Part shown: one piece after another, positions 24,752-36,680 of the stretch
How the letters are laid out: every line of letters starts with the position of its first letter
How positions within the stretch are numbered: the stretch's first letter is position 1
DNA from: Salvia splendens
Lineage: Eukaryota; Streptophyta; Magnoliopsida; Lamiales; Lamiaceae
Direction: 5' to 3'
DNA length: 64,000 nt
Assembly: GCF_004379255.2 (NCBI RefSeq)
Contig: NC_056033.1
Location: 24,854,209 to 24,918,208, forward strand
Notes under the pieces: model-generated
The model's database searches: none
Told to the model about the DNA's origin: nothing
The model's input: only the letters and a program-made list of their open reading frames with translations
Program-made: the position numbers and the translations under genes

Positions 24752-26360
24752 TTAATTCGGTCTCAACTGTTGGGAAGCATACGCTATCACCTTCCCATCT
24801 TGCATTAACACACATCCTAGTCCTACTTTCGACGCGTCCGTATAGACGGTGAAATCCTTGTCGGGTTCGGGTACTGCTAGGACTGGTGCTGTAGTCAACT
24901 TCTCCTTCAATAGTTGGAAACTCGCCTCGCACTCTGGCGTCCAAACCACCTTAATTCCTTTCTTTAGTAGTTGCGTCATCGGTCTCGCAATCTTAGAGAA
25001 TCCTTCAATGAATCGTTGATAATACCCTGCCAATCCCAAGAAACTGCGGATTACACTTGGCGTTTTCGGCGATTTCCAATTCTGCACGGCCTCGACCTTT
25101 GCTGGGTGTACTTGAATTCCATTTTCCGTCACAATATGACCAAGAATGTTTACTCGAGTCAACCAGAACTCACACTTACTGAACTTGGCATAAAGCTTCT
25201 CCGTTCGCAACGTTTCCAACACTGTTTGTAGATGCCATCTATGTTCTTCCTCGTTCTTCGAGTATACCAACACGTCGTCGATGAAGACTAACACAAACTT
25301 GTCAAGATACTCGTGGAAAACTCGGTTCATCAAGTCCATGAAAACGGCTGGGGCGTTGGTCAGCCCAAAAGGCATCACAACAAATTCATAGTGGCCATAA
25401 CGAGTGCGAAAAACAGTCTTAGGCACATCCTCTCGTCGGACCTTTAGTTGATGATACCCTGATCTCAAGTCCATTTTCGAGAATACGCCCGCTCCTCGAA
25501 GTTGGTCAAACAAATCATCAATCCTTGGCAGTGGGTACTTATTCTTTAAAGTCATCTTGTTGAGCTCACGATAGTCGATGCACATCCTCATCGTTCCATC
25601 CTTCTTCTTAACGAACAAAACTGGCGCTCCCCATGGTGACACACTGGGTCGAATAAAACCCAAGTCTAACAGTTCTTGCAACTGAACCTTTAACTCGGCC
25701 AACTCCTTAGGGGCCATTCGATATGGCGCCTTTGATACTGGCGCAGACCCTGGTTCTAAATCAATTGTGAACTCCACCTGTCTGTCGGGTGGCGGTCCTG
25801 GCAAAGCTTCGGGAAACACATCGGGGAAATCTCGCACTACTGCCACGTCTTCCACTTTCAAGTCCTTCTTTTCTTCCCCATTCAAGTACACTAGATACGC
25901 CGGACGTCCTTTTCTTATCATCGTAGTTGCCTGCAAAGCGGAGATTATGGAGGTTCGTCGATTCATGGAGATCCCGTTCATGATAGTCGGTTCTTCGCCG
26001 GGGGCTTGAAAAGAAATCTGTCTCTCTTTACAGTAAATCGTTGCGTGGTTCTCGGTAAGCCAATCCATTCCCAAGATTATGTCTACATTCTCCAAAGGCA
26101 TAACGTGCCAAAGTTGGGCCACTACTCCTAGTTCTCCTAACACAAACTCTATGTTCGAGCAAGTTCTCACAATGTCAATCAATCCTCCAACCGGTGAAGA
26201 CACATTCAAATTCGATTCAAGCTTAGCAGTAGGGAGTTCTAAGGCATTCACACATGACATCAAAATAAAAGAATGCGAAGCACCCGTATCAAACAGCACA
26301 ATAATAGGCAGTTGTTGGAGCTTTCCCATACCTGCCAGTTCTCCTTGCCCTTGCTGGCTT
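24752..26360 (-). pseudogene. element B pol, first half: protease and reverse transcriptase
   Basis: The aspartic protease has the active-site motif DTGASHSFI and, further on, GMDWL. Reverse transcriptase follows with [47 protein letters not shown] and the catalytic FIDD box, then [11 protein letters not shown] and GHIV. The RNase H start [11 protein letters not shown] precedes the TAA at 24752. All reverse transcriptase core motifs are intact. The protease frame is offset from the gag zinc-knuckle frame; the shift lies at about 26340-26360, where an intact Tekay element would have one continuous gag-pol frame. It normally matures Gag-Pol and copies the element RNA. Confidence 0.94.
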
Positions 26361-26701
26361 GGGGTTCCTGCCTTTGATTCCCTTTGAGCGCATATGCCCT
26401 TGCTTGCTGTGGGGCCACTTGTCGGATTGGTTGAGGCTGTTGTGGGGGTCTCTGTCCTTGCCCATTCTTCACTCCACCTTTGTTGTTGTTTGGGCACTCC
26501 CGAGACATGTGCCCATTCCCGCCGCAGGCATAACACCGAATGCCTCCAACTCGGCACTCCCCAACATGATGTTTGGAGCACCGACTACAGTAGGGTGTTC
26601 TTTGCGGGTTTCCCCTCTGTTGTGGCACAATCTGGCGCCAATGATTCTGCGGTTGCCGAAAAGTGGAAAAACGCCTCTTGTTGTCAAAAGGAGCTCGGTT
26701 T
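26360..26701 (-). pseudogene. element B gag, C-terminal part with zinc knuckle
   Basis: The sequence has [14 protein letters not shown] followed by a CCHC knuckle [14 protein letters not shown] (C-X2-C-X4-H-X4-C), then a Q/P-rich linker leading to protease. The knuckle binds RNA for packaging. Just upstream on the minus strand, gag is cut by element C at 26707; the TSD CCCTC is at 26702-26706 and the gag frame resumes at 41191. Confidence 0.9.
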
Positions 26702-26706
26702 CCCTC

Positions 26707-28171
26707 TGAAACGGTTAGGTGGCTCAGGGCGCTTAGGTGTCGTTCAAGTAAGGATACATCCTACTGGTCAGGATAGAGATCCTAATTAAACATAGGCCCT
26801 GGTTTCAAAAATTCCTCAACCCACTCCTACTGATCAGTATAGTGGTGGTAAGGGTCGAATCCCACAGAGATGGTGCGTTAAAACTATTGTGGTGATATTC
26901 TGGATGGTTTGGTTAGCTACCACGCTAGGGTTGAGTCTCTACCTAGGCAAGAACTTAAAGGTAATTTCCTACTGACTAGAATGGGGAAAGTAGTGTAGAG
27001 GTGCAGCTGTGTACGTGGAAATGGGGAGACTTTTTTGTAACAGAAAATATTTGGAAGGTACGGGATTCTATTTTGGGCTAGACAGAATATTCAGAGGGTA
27101 GTGGTAGTCATGGTGACTAGGCTGACAGATCTGCAGGTTATAACTAAAAGTAAAGGACAAAAAGTAAAAAGCATCTAAAAAGCAAAGTGGTCCCCAACAT
27201 TAGACTTGGACATCATCTTCTTCAACAACACAAACTAAAATCAGAAAATAATTCCAGATTCAACACAGAAACACAGTTTATCAATTCGCGAACACAGATC
27301 CACAAATAAGAACACCAAATCTGAAATCAAAACACAGAAACTGCAACTCCGCGTACTGGTCAACAGGAAACGAAACGCACTCAAACTAAACTTCACATGC
27401 AGCGATTCACTCCCGATCGAACAGTTCCACGTTTAACTAAGGAAATTGCGACGGAAACAAGGAAAGAAAAGATTCAGCACTTAAAACACCAAGGAACCTT
27501 AGATCTAAGCTAACTAGGCGGAATAGGAAGGAAAAGAAATCAACACCATAACTGAACGGAAATCAACTTCTTAGCATTAACACGTTCGGATCTTCAACAA
27601 GTACTTCAAAAGCAGAAAATATCCAAAACCAAGCAAAGAATCCAACGTAAGGAAAGCAAGTAAATTAAACTACGAAAGCGAATAAAAGTGTTTTGCCACT
27701 CCGGGCGATGAAATCTCTAAGCTACGATCTTGCTGGCTGGAACGGACGATGTGGAACTCCGGGAACATCTAGATCTTCAAGTGACCATGGCAGTGGCGAG
27801 GAACGAGATTCTGGACTGGGCTGAAAGACTAAACTCCGAGAGAACTCTCCTAAAAGTGATGATGATGAACGATCTTCTCTTTTCTCTCCAAGTGGCTTCC
27901 TTTTATAGGGAGGCTTACCCTTGATTTTTAGGGTAAGACCTTAATTGTGATTGAGCAGTCCCAGCTATCCTCCATCTCCATCTCGAGCCATTTTTGCATG
28001 TATACTGGTCAGTACGTAATCGTCCTGACGCCCTTTTCACTTGAAGTGTCTGAAACTCTGCCTACTGGCTAGAACGCTTACCCTGCACGCTTAAGCAACT
28101 AGTTTTGCAGATATAATTCAATTATGCACATCATACTGACCCGTAACCTAGGCCTAGAATACGACTTATCA
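26707..28171 (-). repeat. left (3') LTR of element C
   Basis: It runs from TGAAACGGTTAGG to GACTTATCA. The TATA box (minus CTATAAAA) is at 27901-27908. It lacks 25 bp found in the right copy at about 40932-40956. Confidence 0.94.
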
Positions 28172-29934
28172 AACTGCTCACACTTACCACATGCTTGTCC
28201 TCAAGCGTGAAGAACAAACAAAAAAGAATAAGTCGAATTCTAGCCTGGCTACTCCCCTGACCGACTCTACCTAAACTAGACTCTATACTACAACGACGCA
28301 AAGAAAAACACTTGGTCAAACACAGAAAAAAAAACAACAAACACACAAACACAAATAAAACTAAAACACAAAGATTGGGCTATATTTTCAACCATCCCTT
28401 ACCTCGGGATCTGGTGCAATCCGGCCTTAGACAGCATTGAACTTCTACCACCCCCCATTCATTCCTGGTCAGTATATCCGCTTGTCAAGATCGCCCAAAC
28501 TCTCGGCCAAACACTAGATTCACTCGGTCTCTCATACCTCACCAGGAATGTTAGGACCGCATTCTCTCAATATGCTCAACCACACTTGCTTCGGACTTAG
28601 ATCTCACGTGCAGCTACTGAAGGGCTTAAAGGCTTGTAATGGGGCTATTGGGTTGCAGTGTTTTGGGGTAGATGTTCCTAAGGCAATAAGTCTTCAAAAT
28701 TTCTATTTTATTGATGTGGGGGGGAACTGTGTGCATTAGGCTTCTGATCAGTTGCTTCTTAGCTGGCGCTTCTGGCTTGGGTTTCCAACTGGTTAATATC
28801 ATCTTGTGGCTTTGCCACCCTTATTCCTTCTCTTTTTTTTTTTATTCTTCTCTCTTTTATTTTCCCTTTGTGGCTTCGCCACCCTTATACCTTCTTCTTC
28901 TCCCCCTTTTTTTCTTTTTGTGTGGAACTGGGGTAACTCCCTGATCGATTTTCTTCCAAACTTTCTTGCCCAGCTGGAGTCTGCTCTCTTTCACATCTTT
29001 CTGGCCAGTAAGCTTCATTCGCCTCATGCCTCGCACACACACAGCCCTAGTGGCTAGGGGTATTTATCTGGGTAAAAGAGTTAGAAAAAAGGTTCTAAAG
29101 GTGGTTTTTTTTTTTTTTTTTTTTTTTAAGGAGGGGGTTTCCTACTGCCTTCCGTGTTTGCTACCCGTGGTCACTTCATCCTAGGCGAATTGTGGCAGCC
29201 TCTCCTTCTTTTCAATATTTGTGGAAAGTGGTTCCACTTTAAGCTTATAACTCACATTTGAAGAGGGCTTTCGCGTTTGGCTCTAAGTATGGGCTTTTCT
29301 CTCATACTCACATCATCTATCCTGACTAGGAGGTACTAGGGAGGGTGGTTTCGGTTTTCCAGCATGTCTTATTTCCCTCAGTTCCCTTCACCGTCAGCTC
29401 AAGACGGTTGAGTTTTAAGCCCAATCAACACACATATTAAAAAAACTAAACTTAACAGGACACTAACACAAGCACGAACACAAAAACTACAGATATACAC
29501 ATATACACATACTCATCATACTGGTCATTGCGTCCCCCCTCCCACTTCACAAGTGTCTGCCCTCAGATAAGGCTGTGAAGTGGAAAAGGTAATGACCAGT
29601 ATGATGGACACATAGACAAACATACAGAAACAACAAATTAAAACTAAAACTTCTCACACTTAGACTATGGAATAGGCTAAGTGGGAGAGTTTGAAAACCT
29701 AAACAGACCAACAAAACACACATATATATAAAACTCCTCACACTTAGGCCATGCAACGGACTAAGTGTGAGTCAACATGCGTACGAAACAAGAAAAACAA
29801 AAACAAAAACATGCTACACAGAAACAAACACAGAAGTTTACCTATCACAACAAAAACTAACACCAACAATTATGAAAAAAACTTAAAAACAAACAGAAAG
29901 CTAAAAATAAAACTAACTTGTCAGGGTGGGGGGT
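28172..29934 (-). other. element C spacer between third reading frame and 3' LTR
   Basis: No convincing coding sequence is seen. The region holds CTTGTCCTCAAG at 28194-28205 (22 bp from the LTR), T-rich tracts near 28825-28860 and a run of 24 T at 29105-29128. The minus-strand sequence next to the LTR (GTGTGAGCAGTT) is only moderately purine-rich. Confidence 0.6.
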
Positions 29935-32895
29935 CTAGCGAAGTCTCCTGCTCCTCCGTGGGGCAGGTGGTGTAGGCTGCTTTTCCAGGGGTTCCTCTTC
30001 CGTTCCAGTGTGATCCTCATTTTCCTTCGCCGGTTCCTCGGCCTCTGTCGGCACCTCGGCGTTCTCTTCCTCGGGCTCTTCTATCATTGTCTCTGGTGGG
30101 TGGGTCTCATCGTCCTGGCCTCTATGGCCGCTTGTTCCTGTAGTTGGTTCCTTCTTCCCGCTGGTCACTTCCTTCAACAACTCATCTATCACGGATGCCA
30201 TTCGGCCCATCTCCGTGATCAATCATTGGTTCTCCTCTCCTAAAGTAGTCACTAACGTCCCCATAGCATCTTGCCTCTGAGCCAATGTCCTCTGCTCTGC
30301 AGACCCTTCCCACATCCGTTCCACTACTCCCGCTAGCTTAACCATCTCTGCCTTCAACTGCTTATTCTCCTCTCTAACTTCGTCCATTGCCTTCTCCATT
30401 CTGGCTTGACGCTGTTCCTGGTTTGATGCCAATCCGATCATTTCTGCCTTTATCTGTCTGCTTTCCTCCGCTATTTCCTCCACAGCTTTTTCCATCCTCT
30501 CTTGCCTATGGTCGTGTGCCGGTGCTTCATGAGCTGCTGCTAACCGAGCAGTGGGTATAGCTTCCTCTCCCATCGCATAGAAGTGTGGCACTCCTTGCCT
30601 CATGTATACCGCATTCATCCAGACGAACAGGGGGGTATCAAACAATCCTGGGGCGTCCACCATCGTCAAGGGGGTTAAGTCTTCGTCCTCCGAAACGGTG
30701 ATGTTGTTTCTCACAAAGATTCCCAATATATGGCAGAGGGAAATATTCCGTGCTGGGTGGGTAGCGATGAGGTGACATGTGTATGCAGTCCAGAACCCTA
30801 AGTGCAACTTCCTGCCTTTCTTGGCACACCACATAAGATACAGCTCCGTCATTGATGTCCGGACTGCCGAATTGGACTGTCCTAAAAGGTTGTAATCCAA
30901 GAAGAGTTGAACCAGGCGTTGATTAGGATCGTTGAGATGCATAGATCGGGAGATAGTGGACTGAAATTGTCCTGCCCCGTGGTGAGTAAGTTCTTCCCAA
31001 GCTACCTGGGGCTCGAATTCCACATGCCTGCGGGGAATCCCCCGCTCCCTATCTCTCCACTCGGGCCCTATGGCCTCCTCCAAACTGCATATTCCTAGCC
31101 GAACAGTCCATTCAATCAAATTCATCCTAATCTCACCTCCAAATACTCTGTAACTGATACACTCTACATCCAAATCCGTTGTGACCTTGAATCGAAAGGT
31201 CGCGAAAAATTCTTTGGCCAAATCGACCGGAACATTCAAATTCTCATTTCTTAACAGCCATTCAAAACCCAACTCATGCACAAGGGCGAGAAATGATTCC
31301 CGAACCTTCAATTCATCTAAAGAGGGGAGATGAATTACCTTTCCACACTTAACCTTCTTGCCTTTTGCGTTCTTGGTGCGATAAATGGATTGGAGCTCCT
31401 TGGAGTCAAAAAATTTCATCCCCTCCACCACGTCATCTGTGAGCTCCACCGTCCAACGCTTATATCGGAGTGGTTCTGCAGGTGGATGCAATAATTCCCG
31501 ATGATCGTTAGGGAGTTGCTGCTCCTTGTACTCCTCATCTTCCATGGTCGTATCGCTATCGGATTCAGATTCTTCACTGATCTCATATTCACTGTCACTC
31601 TGTGTTTGCCGGTTTGATGGGGTCCTCGGGTCAGCCTCCGTGATCACTATGCCTGTTTTCACGGTACGCGGTTTTTTGGTACTCGGCTTGTTCTTCACAA
31701 CGGCTTTTCCTTTCCTTTTTCTTTCTATCTGGTACCTGGCTTCCTCCTCAGCTTAGAGTAAGGCCTCGTCCTTCTCAGATCCAGCAGACCTTCCTGACTC
31801 GGATGTGAGGTTCGGTTCCCCAGCCATTCCTTCCGTTGTCGTGCCCGGTTCGTTCTGTACTGGAGACACCCCTGTGTCTTCCTGATCAGTAGCTTGAACA
31901 GGTTCACCTTCAGACTTTTTCGGAGTGGCTCGCTCTTCCTCGCTTGCGATCTCTATGGGGTCCTCCGCCGTGTTCGGTTTTTCCCTGCTGGAGGCCCACT
32001 TACCCAAACAACGTTGCGACACCCTCTGCGGCTTGAGCGAGTCTGCCTTGGGGTCTGCTTTCACCACCAGTTTTCGCCTGACCGGAATCGGCTTTACAAC
32101 CTGAGGTGCCACTGGGGTGGGTGCTTCTACTTCTGGCTCCGCTGTCTCTGTTCCTGTGTCCTTGACTTCCGTAGACGCAGTACCTTCCTCTCTTACTTGT
32201 ATTCTATCATCCCCGGCTTTCACTTGGGGGTCTACTGGTTCTTTTTCTTTACTCGGTACTTCTCCGTCTCCTCCTACCAACTGGAAAGGTCGGCCTTCCG
32301 GTATGTTTCCTGATGTGGCTTTCTTCCTGTTTCCTACTGCCCCCAATGCGAGGTCTAGACCCTCAGCCATTGGTGCAGTGTCCTCTTCTCTCCGGTTGAC
32401 CCTGTTCAGAATCGAGTCAAATTCTTCGTCTGTCATGAGGCCTTGTTTTCTGGCCGATTCATTCAAATCTATTTCCGGCCTTCTCACTTCTTGAAATACC
32501 GGTTCCGCTTCGGGCGTTTTCTCTGTTCCTTCGCTCTCCTCCGGAGTTGTCTTGCCTGGACTCGAATTTTTCTTACGCTCCTCAGAGTCGGAGTCGTAAT
32601 GTGCGGCGATAGCGTCGAGTTCTGCCGAATCCGGTACTAAAACTGCTGCATGACTGACCGGTGCAGGCGGAGCTTCGCTGGATGTGGTTCCGACGCCCCC
32701 CGTTTGGCCAAAACTGGTCAGAGCCGTCGTCCAGTCCCTAGTTGGGTCCTGTTGGCGAAGAAATGCCATCATGGCATCCAAGGAAACCATGGGCGATGGC
32801 TGAGCGACGGGTGCTGGTGGGGTTAGCTGTGGTCGTGCCTCCGGGGTTTCTCGGCGGCTGGGTTTAGTTTTCTTGGTGAATGCTTTCTTACCCAT
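29935..32895 (-). pseudogene. element C third reading frame, Athila-type 3' protein (about 987 codons)
   Basis: One frame runs from an ATG at 32895 to a stop at 29935, broken only by TAA at 31753-31755 and TGA at 30223-30225. The N-terminal third is Pro/Ser/Glu-rich and low in complexity. The middle (about 31350-30600) is a globular region with FRVFGGEIRMNLIEW, NLLGQSNSAVRTSMTELY and HLGFWTAYTCHLIATHPARN. It resembles the domain annotated in plant databases as putative plant transposon protein, found in the 3' frames of Athila-like elements. Next comes a coiled coil with two related units (RQERMEKAVEEIAEE and RQARMEKAMDEVREE). The end is acidic and finishes RRSRRLR. I see no signal peptide or membrane segment. 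It lies downstream of integrase, where an envelope-like gene is often proposed; the function is unknown. Confidence 0.82.
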
Positions 32896-33509
32896 GAGCG
32901 GAAATTACGATCTGGAAATTAGGGTTGGGAGTCGGCGGAGATGAAAGAGAAATTTTTCGAGAGAGAGTGTAATTGCAAAATGAGGGTTTGTGAGGGGAAA
33001 AGGTAAAGCGGTATGGTTATGTGGGAGAAAGAATGCAGTTCCAGGTGGTTGTAACCGGTTATCAGGGGTAGCCGGTCGCGACGTTTCAGACGGGAAGGGC
33101 GGTTGAGGTTTCTGGCCTCTGATTGGTCCGCGCGTCTTTTCCCTCTGCTCACGTGCCATTTTTCCTGCTGTCACCCTGCAAAAGCTGCACAAGTTTAATT
33201 CAAATTTTCGTCCTCTCCATAATTTCTCCTATACTTACCTAAAAAAGAAACTAATTCAAATGGGCACTTAAATAAAATTTTGAAATAGCACCAGATAATT
33301 AATCCCTTGGTCAATGTGCACTTCAAATTAAAATTAAGGCCCGAAAATATTTTTGGATTTTTAGGAATTATCTAGCGTGCAAAGATTAATTACGTATTTA
33401 CAATATTTACAACTTCCTTAGGCAATTTGGAATTCAACTTGGCCAGTATATGCAAACTATTTTCAAAGGGAAACTGGCCGCGCGGAACTCCAAATTCCTA
33501 TCTTACTGA
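32896..33509 (-). other. element C spacer between integrase and third reading frame
   Basis: No domain is seen. A plus-strand look-alike of the third frame's 5' region gives short shadow frames only. It may hold the splice or start signals of the downstream frame, but I cannot identify them. Confidence 0.45.
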
Positions 33510-34645
33510 TCAGTATGAAACCGATGTAAGTGGCTGTAGTGGAATTTCATCCACCACACCCACCTCGCTATTATCCCTGAATATTTTCAACCTATGCCCA
33601 TTTACTATGAAAGGTTCAGAGTTAGAGAAACTCCCTGAAATTTCTACTGCCCCATTAGATCGGAGCGCAGTTATGATGTAAGGTCCTGTCCACTTGGACT
33701 TGAGTTTCCCTGGCATAAGCTTCAATCTTGACTGGAAGAGTAGTACTTTCTGGCCAACATGGAGCTCCTTAGTTCTCAGATTTCTATCATGCCATAATTT
33801 AGTTCGTTCTTTGTACCACATGGCGGAGTCGAATGACTCCAATCTAAGTTCCTCAAGCTCCTGCAGTTGCAGCTTCCTTTCCTCTTCACAGGCTTTAGCG
33901 TCCATATTCACTTTCTGTACTACCCAGTATGCTCGATGCTCGATTCCAACTGGTAAATGGTACATCTTTCCAAAAACAATCCGGTAAGGGGACATGCCTA
34001 TGGGGGTCTTGTAGGCTATTCGATATGCCCAGAGAGCATCCTCTAACCTTACACTCCAATCCTTCCTAGAAGTGTTCACCGTCTTCTCCAAAATTTTCTT
34101 TATCTCGCGGTTAGAGATTTCTGCTTGACCATTTGCTTGCGGATGGTAAGGGCTGGATAGTCTATGGTGCACACCGTATTTCTTCATCAAGGCTTCAATT
34201 GTGCGATTACAGAAGTGTGTACCTTGATCGGATATGATCGCCCTGGGTACACCGAATCGGCTGAAGATATGACACTTTAAGAACTTGGCCACTTCCTTGG
34301 CTTCACACGTGCCTATGGCCTTGGCTTCTACCCATTTGGAGACGTAGTCTACAGCAACTAGGATATACAGATTCCCATAGGATGAAGGAAAAGGCCCCAT
34401 GAAATCCATTCCCCATATGTCGAATAGCTAGCAAACTATTACGGGTACCTGCGGCATTTCATCCCGGGCAGATATTCCACCGGTCCGTTGGCAACGCTCA
34501 CAACTTCTGCAAAACTCGTACGCATCTTTGTTGAGGGTTGGCCAATAAAAGCCGCTATCCAAAATCTTCCTTGCCGTCTTCTTGGACCCGAAATGTCCTC
34601 CGCATGCTAATGAATGGCAGTGGGTTAAAACATCCCGCTGCTCTC
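33510..34645 (-). pseudogene. element C integrase
   Basis: The zinc-binding part lies at 34645-34430 (HSLACGGHFG, then CRSCERCQ). TGA ends the preceding frame at 34644-34646, and a TAG sits at about 34428-34430 just before the core. From 34409 the core is open. The first catalytic Asp is in MDFMGPFP, the second at residue 61 in IISDQGTHF, and Glu at residue 97 in GQAEISN, giving the D-D-35-E spacing. The C-terminal part contains [10 protein letters not shown] and ends at 33510 without a chromodomain, as expected for Athila rather than a chromovirus. It would insert the DNA copy into the genome. All three catalytic residues are kept, so only stops disable it. Confidence 0.92.
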
Positions 34646-36504
34646 AGTCAGGAATGCACCTCCTTATCACTTGATCGGATCCTACCCTCCACAAATAGGG
34701 GTCGTCCCAAAAGTAGTATTTCGCTTCACTCTTGATCTTCATTCTTTGGGCCTTGGTAACACTCGGCACTTCTGGAAGCTCTCCAGTCACTAGGTAGTTG
34801 GCCAGGTCCGCATACCATGGTTCCTGCCCTACCTTCTCTTTTCCTTTTGCTGTATCATTCTGACCAGTAAGCTTGAACACTTCTTCCCAATCAATTCTTC
34901 TGAGCGCAAAAATCACCTTACACAAATGTTCCTCTGGAAATTTATCGTGCACTTCGTCACCGTTTCCATCTTGCACTATTCTGCTCAAATGGTCTGCCAC
35001 CTTGTTCTCGACTCCTCGCTTATCTTCTACCTCCCAGTCGAATTCTAGTAACAAGAGTACCCATCGGATCAAGCGTGGTTTGGATTCCTTCTTGGCAATC
35101 AGATACTTAATCGCCGCATGGTCAGTATACACTATGACTTTGGATCCCAACAAATATGGCATGAACTTCTCGAAAGAATACACCACTGCCAGCATCTCCT
35201 TTTCAGTGGTATCGTAATTCCGCTGGGCTTGATTTAAAGTCTTGGACGCATAAAAAATTACGTACCTCTTCTTGTCGATCTTCTGACCCAGCACGGCTCC
35301 TACCGCAAAATCGCTGGCGTCGCACATTACTTCGAAAGGATGGTTCCAGTCAGGAGCCCTTATGATAGGTGCGGATATCAACTTTTCCTTGAGAAGGTTG
35401 AAAGCAGCCTTCCATTGCTCATCAAAGATAAATTCCACGTCATTCTGAAGTAATCTAGTAAGGGGCTGGGCGATCTTGGAGAAATCCTTGATAAATCTTC
35501 GATAAAATCCGGCGTGCCCCAGAAAACCCCTTATTCCCTTCTGATTAGTAGGGTATGGTAATTTGGATATAACATCTACCTTGGATCGATCCACTTGGAT
35601 ACCTCTTTCTGAGACCACGTGTCCTAAAACTATCCCTTCGGTGACCATAAAATGGCACTTTTCAAAGTTCAAAACCAAACTCTTTGCTTGACATCTTTCC
35701 AAAACTATATCCAAATGGTGAAGGCAAGAGTCGAACGAGTCTCCGTAAACCGTGAAATCGTCCATGAATATCTCTATGCAATCCTCAATCAAATCGGAAA
35801 ATATGCTCATCATACATCGTTGAAACGTACCTGGAGCGTTGCACAGGCCGAAAGGCATGCGACGGTATGCATAGGTTCCAAACGGGCAAGTGAAAGTGGT
35901 CTTGTCCTGGTCCTCAGGATCTACGTAAATTTGGAAATACCCGCTGTACCCATCTAGAAAGCAGAAAAACTTCTTCCCAGCTAATCTCTCCAACATTTGG
36001 TCGATGAACGGCAGGGGAAAATGGTCCTTCCTGGTCGCATTGTTCAGCTTACGGTAATCGATGCACATTCGCCAACCCGTGACTAGCCTCGTTGGGATCA
36101 GTTCATTCCTCTCATTCTGAACTACTTGGATGCCCGACTTCTTTAGGACCATGTGGATCGGGCTGACCCATTCACTATCCGGTACTGAATAGATAATCCC
36201 TAGCGATAACAACTTCAAGATCTCCTTCAATATCTCTTCTCGCATGTTAGGGTTTACCTTCCTTTGAGCATCTCGATGTGCCTTCACTCCTTCCTCCAAC
36301 CTAATGTGGTGCATGCAGACATCGGGGCTAATTCCCACTAAATCTGTAAGACTCCAACCAATCGCCTTCTTGTTCTTGCTCAGCACGGTTAGTAGCCTAG
36401 CCTCTTGTTCCTTCGTAAGGCTGCTACTGATGATCACTGGATATGAGTTCTCCTCTCCGAGGAGGGCATACTTCAAATTTGGTGGTAACTTCTTCAGCTC
36501 AACT
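34644..36504 (-). pseudogene. element C reverse transcriptase and RNase H
   Basis: A 610-residue open stretch (from 36476) carries [59 protein letters not shown] and the catalytic FMDDFTVYG (residues 237-243). Then come SKVDVI and the RNase H residues Asp386 (CDAS), Glu425 (EKEML), Asp452 (TDH) and Asp495 (ADHLSR). The FMDD box with [12 protein letters not shown] is typical of Athila. The frame is the same as that of gag-protease upstream and integrase downstream; stops separate the pieces (TAA near 36502-36504 and TGA at 34644). Every catalytic residue is present, so this part decayed very little. Confidence 0.94.
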
Positions 36505-36680
36505 TAAGGTGAAAGTGTGTCTTCGGGTAGAGGTTTTTTCTCAATCTCTCCTTCTTTTTCTAAATCTCCCTCCGATAGTTCTTCTATACTGGCTGGTAGC
36601 TGAACCCCTGCGGCTCCAATGAACTCCGATTTCTGACAGAATTCCTTGATTGCTGCTTCTTTTTCCTCATCAGTTAACCC

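Noticed and set aside
29935..32895. Envelope gene of an endogenous retrovirus
   Set aside because: Position after integrase fits the idea, but no signal peptide, membrane anchor or fusion motif is visible. I call it a third reading frame of unknown role.
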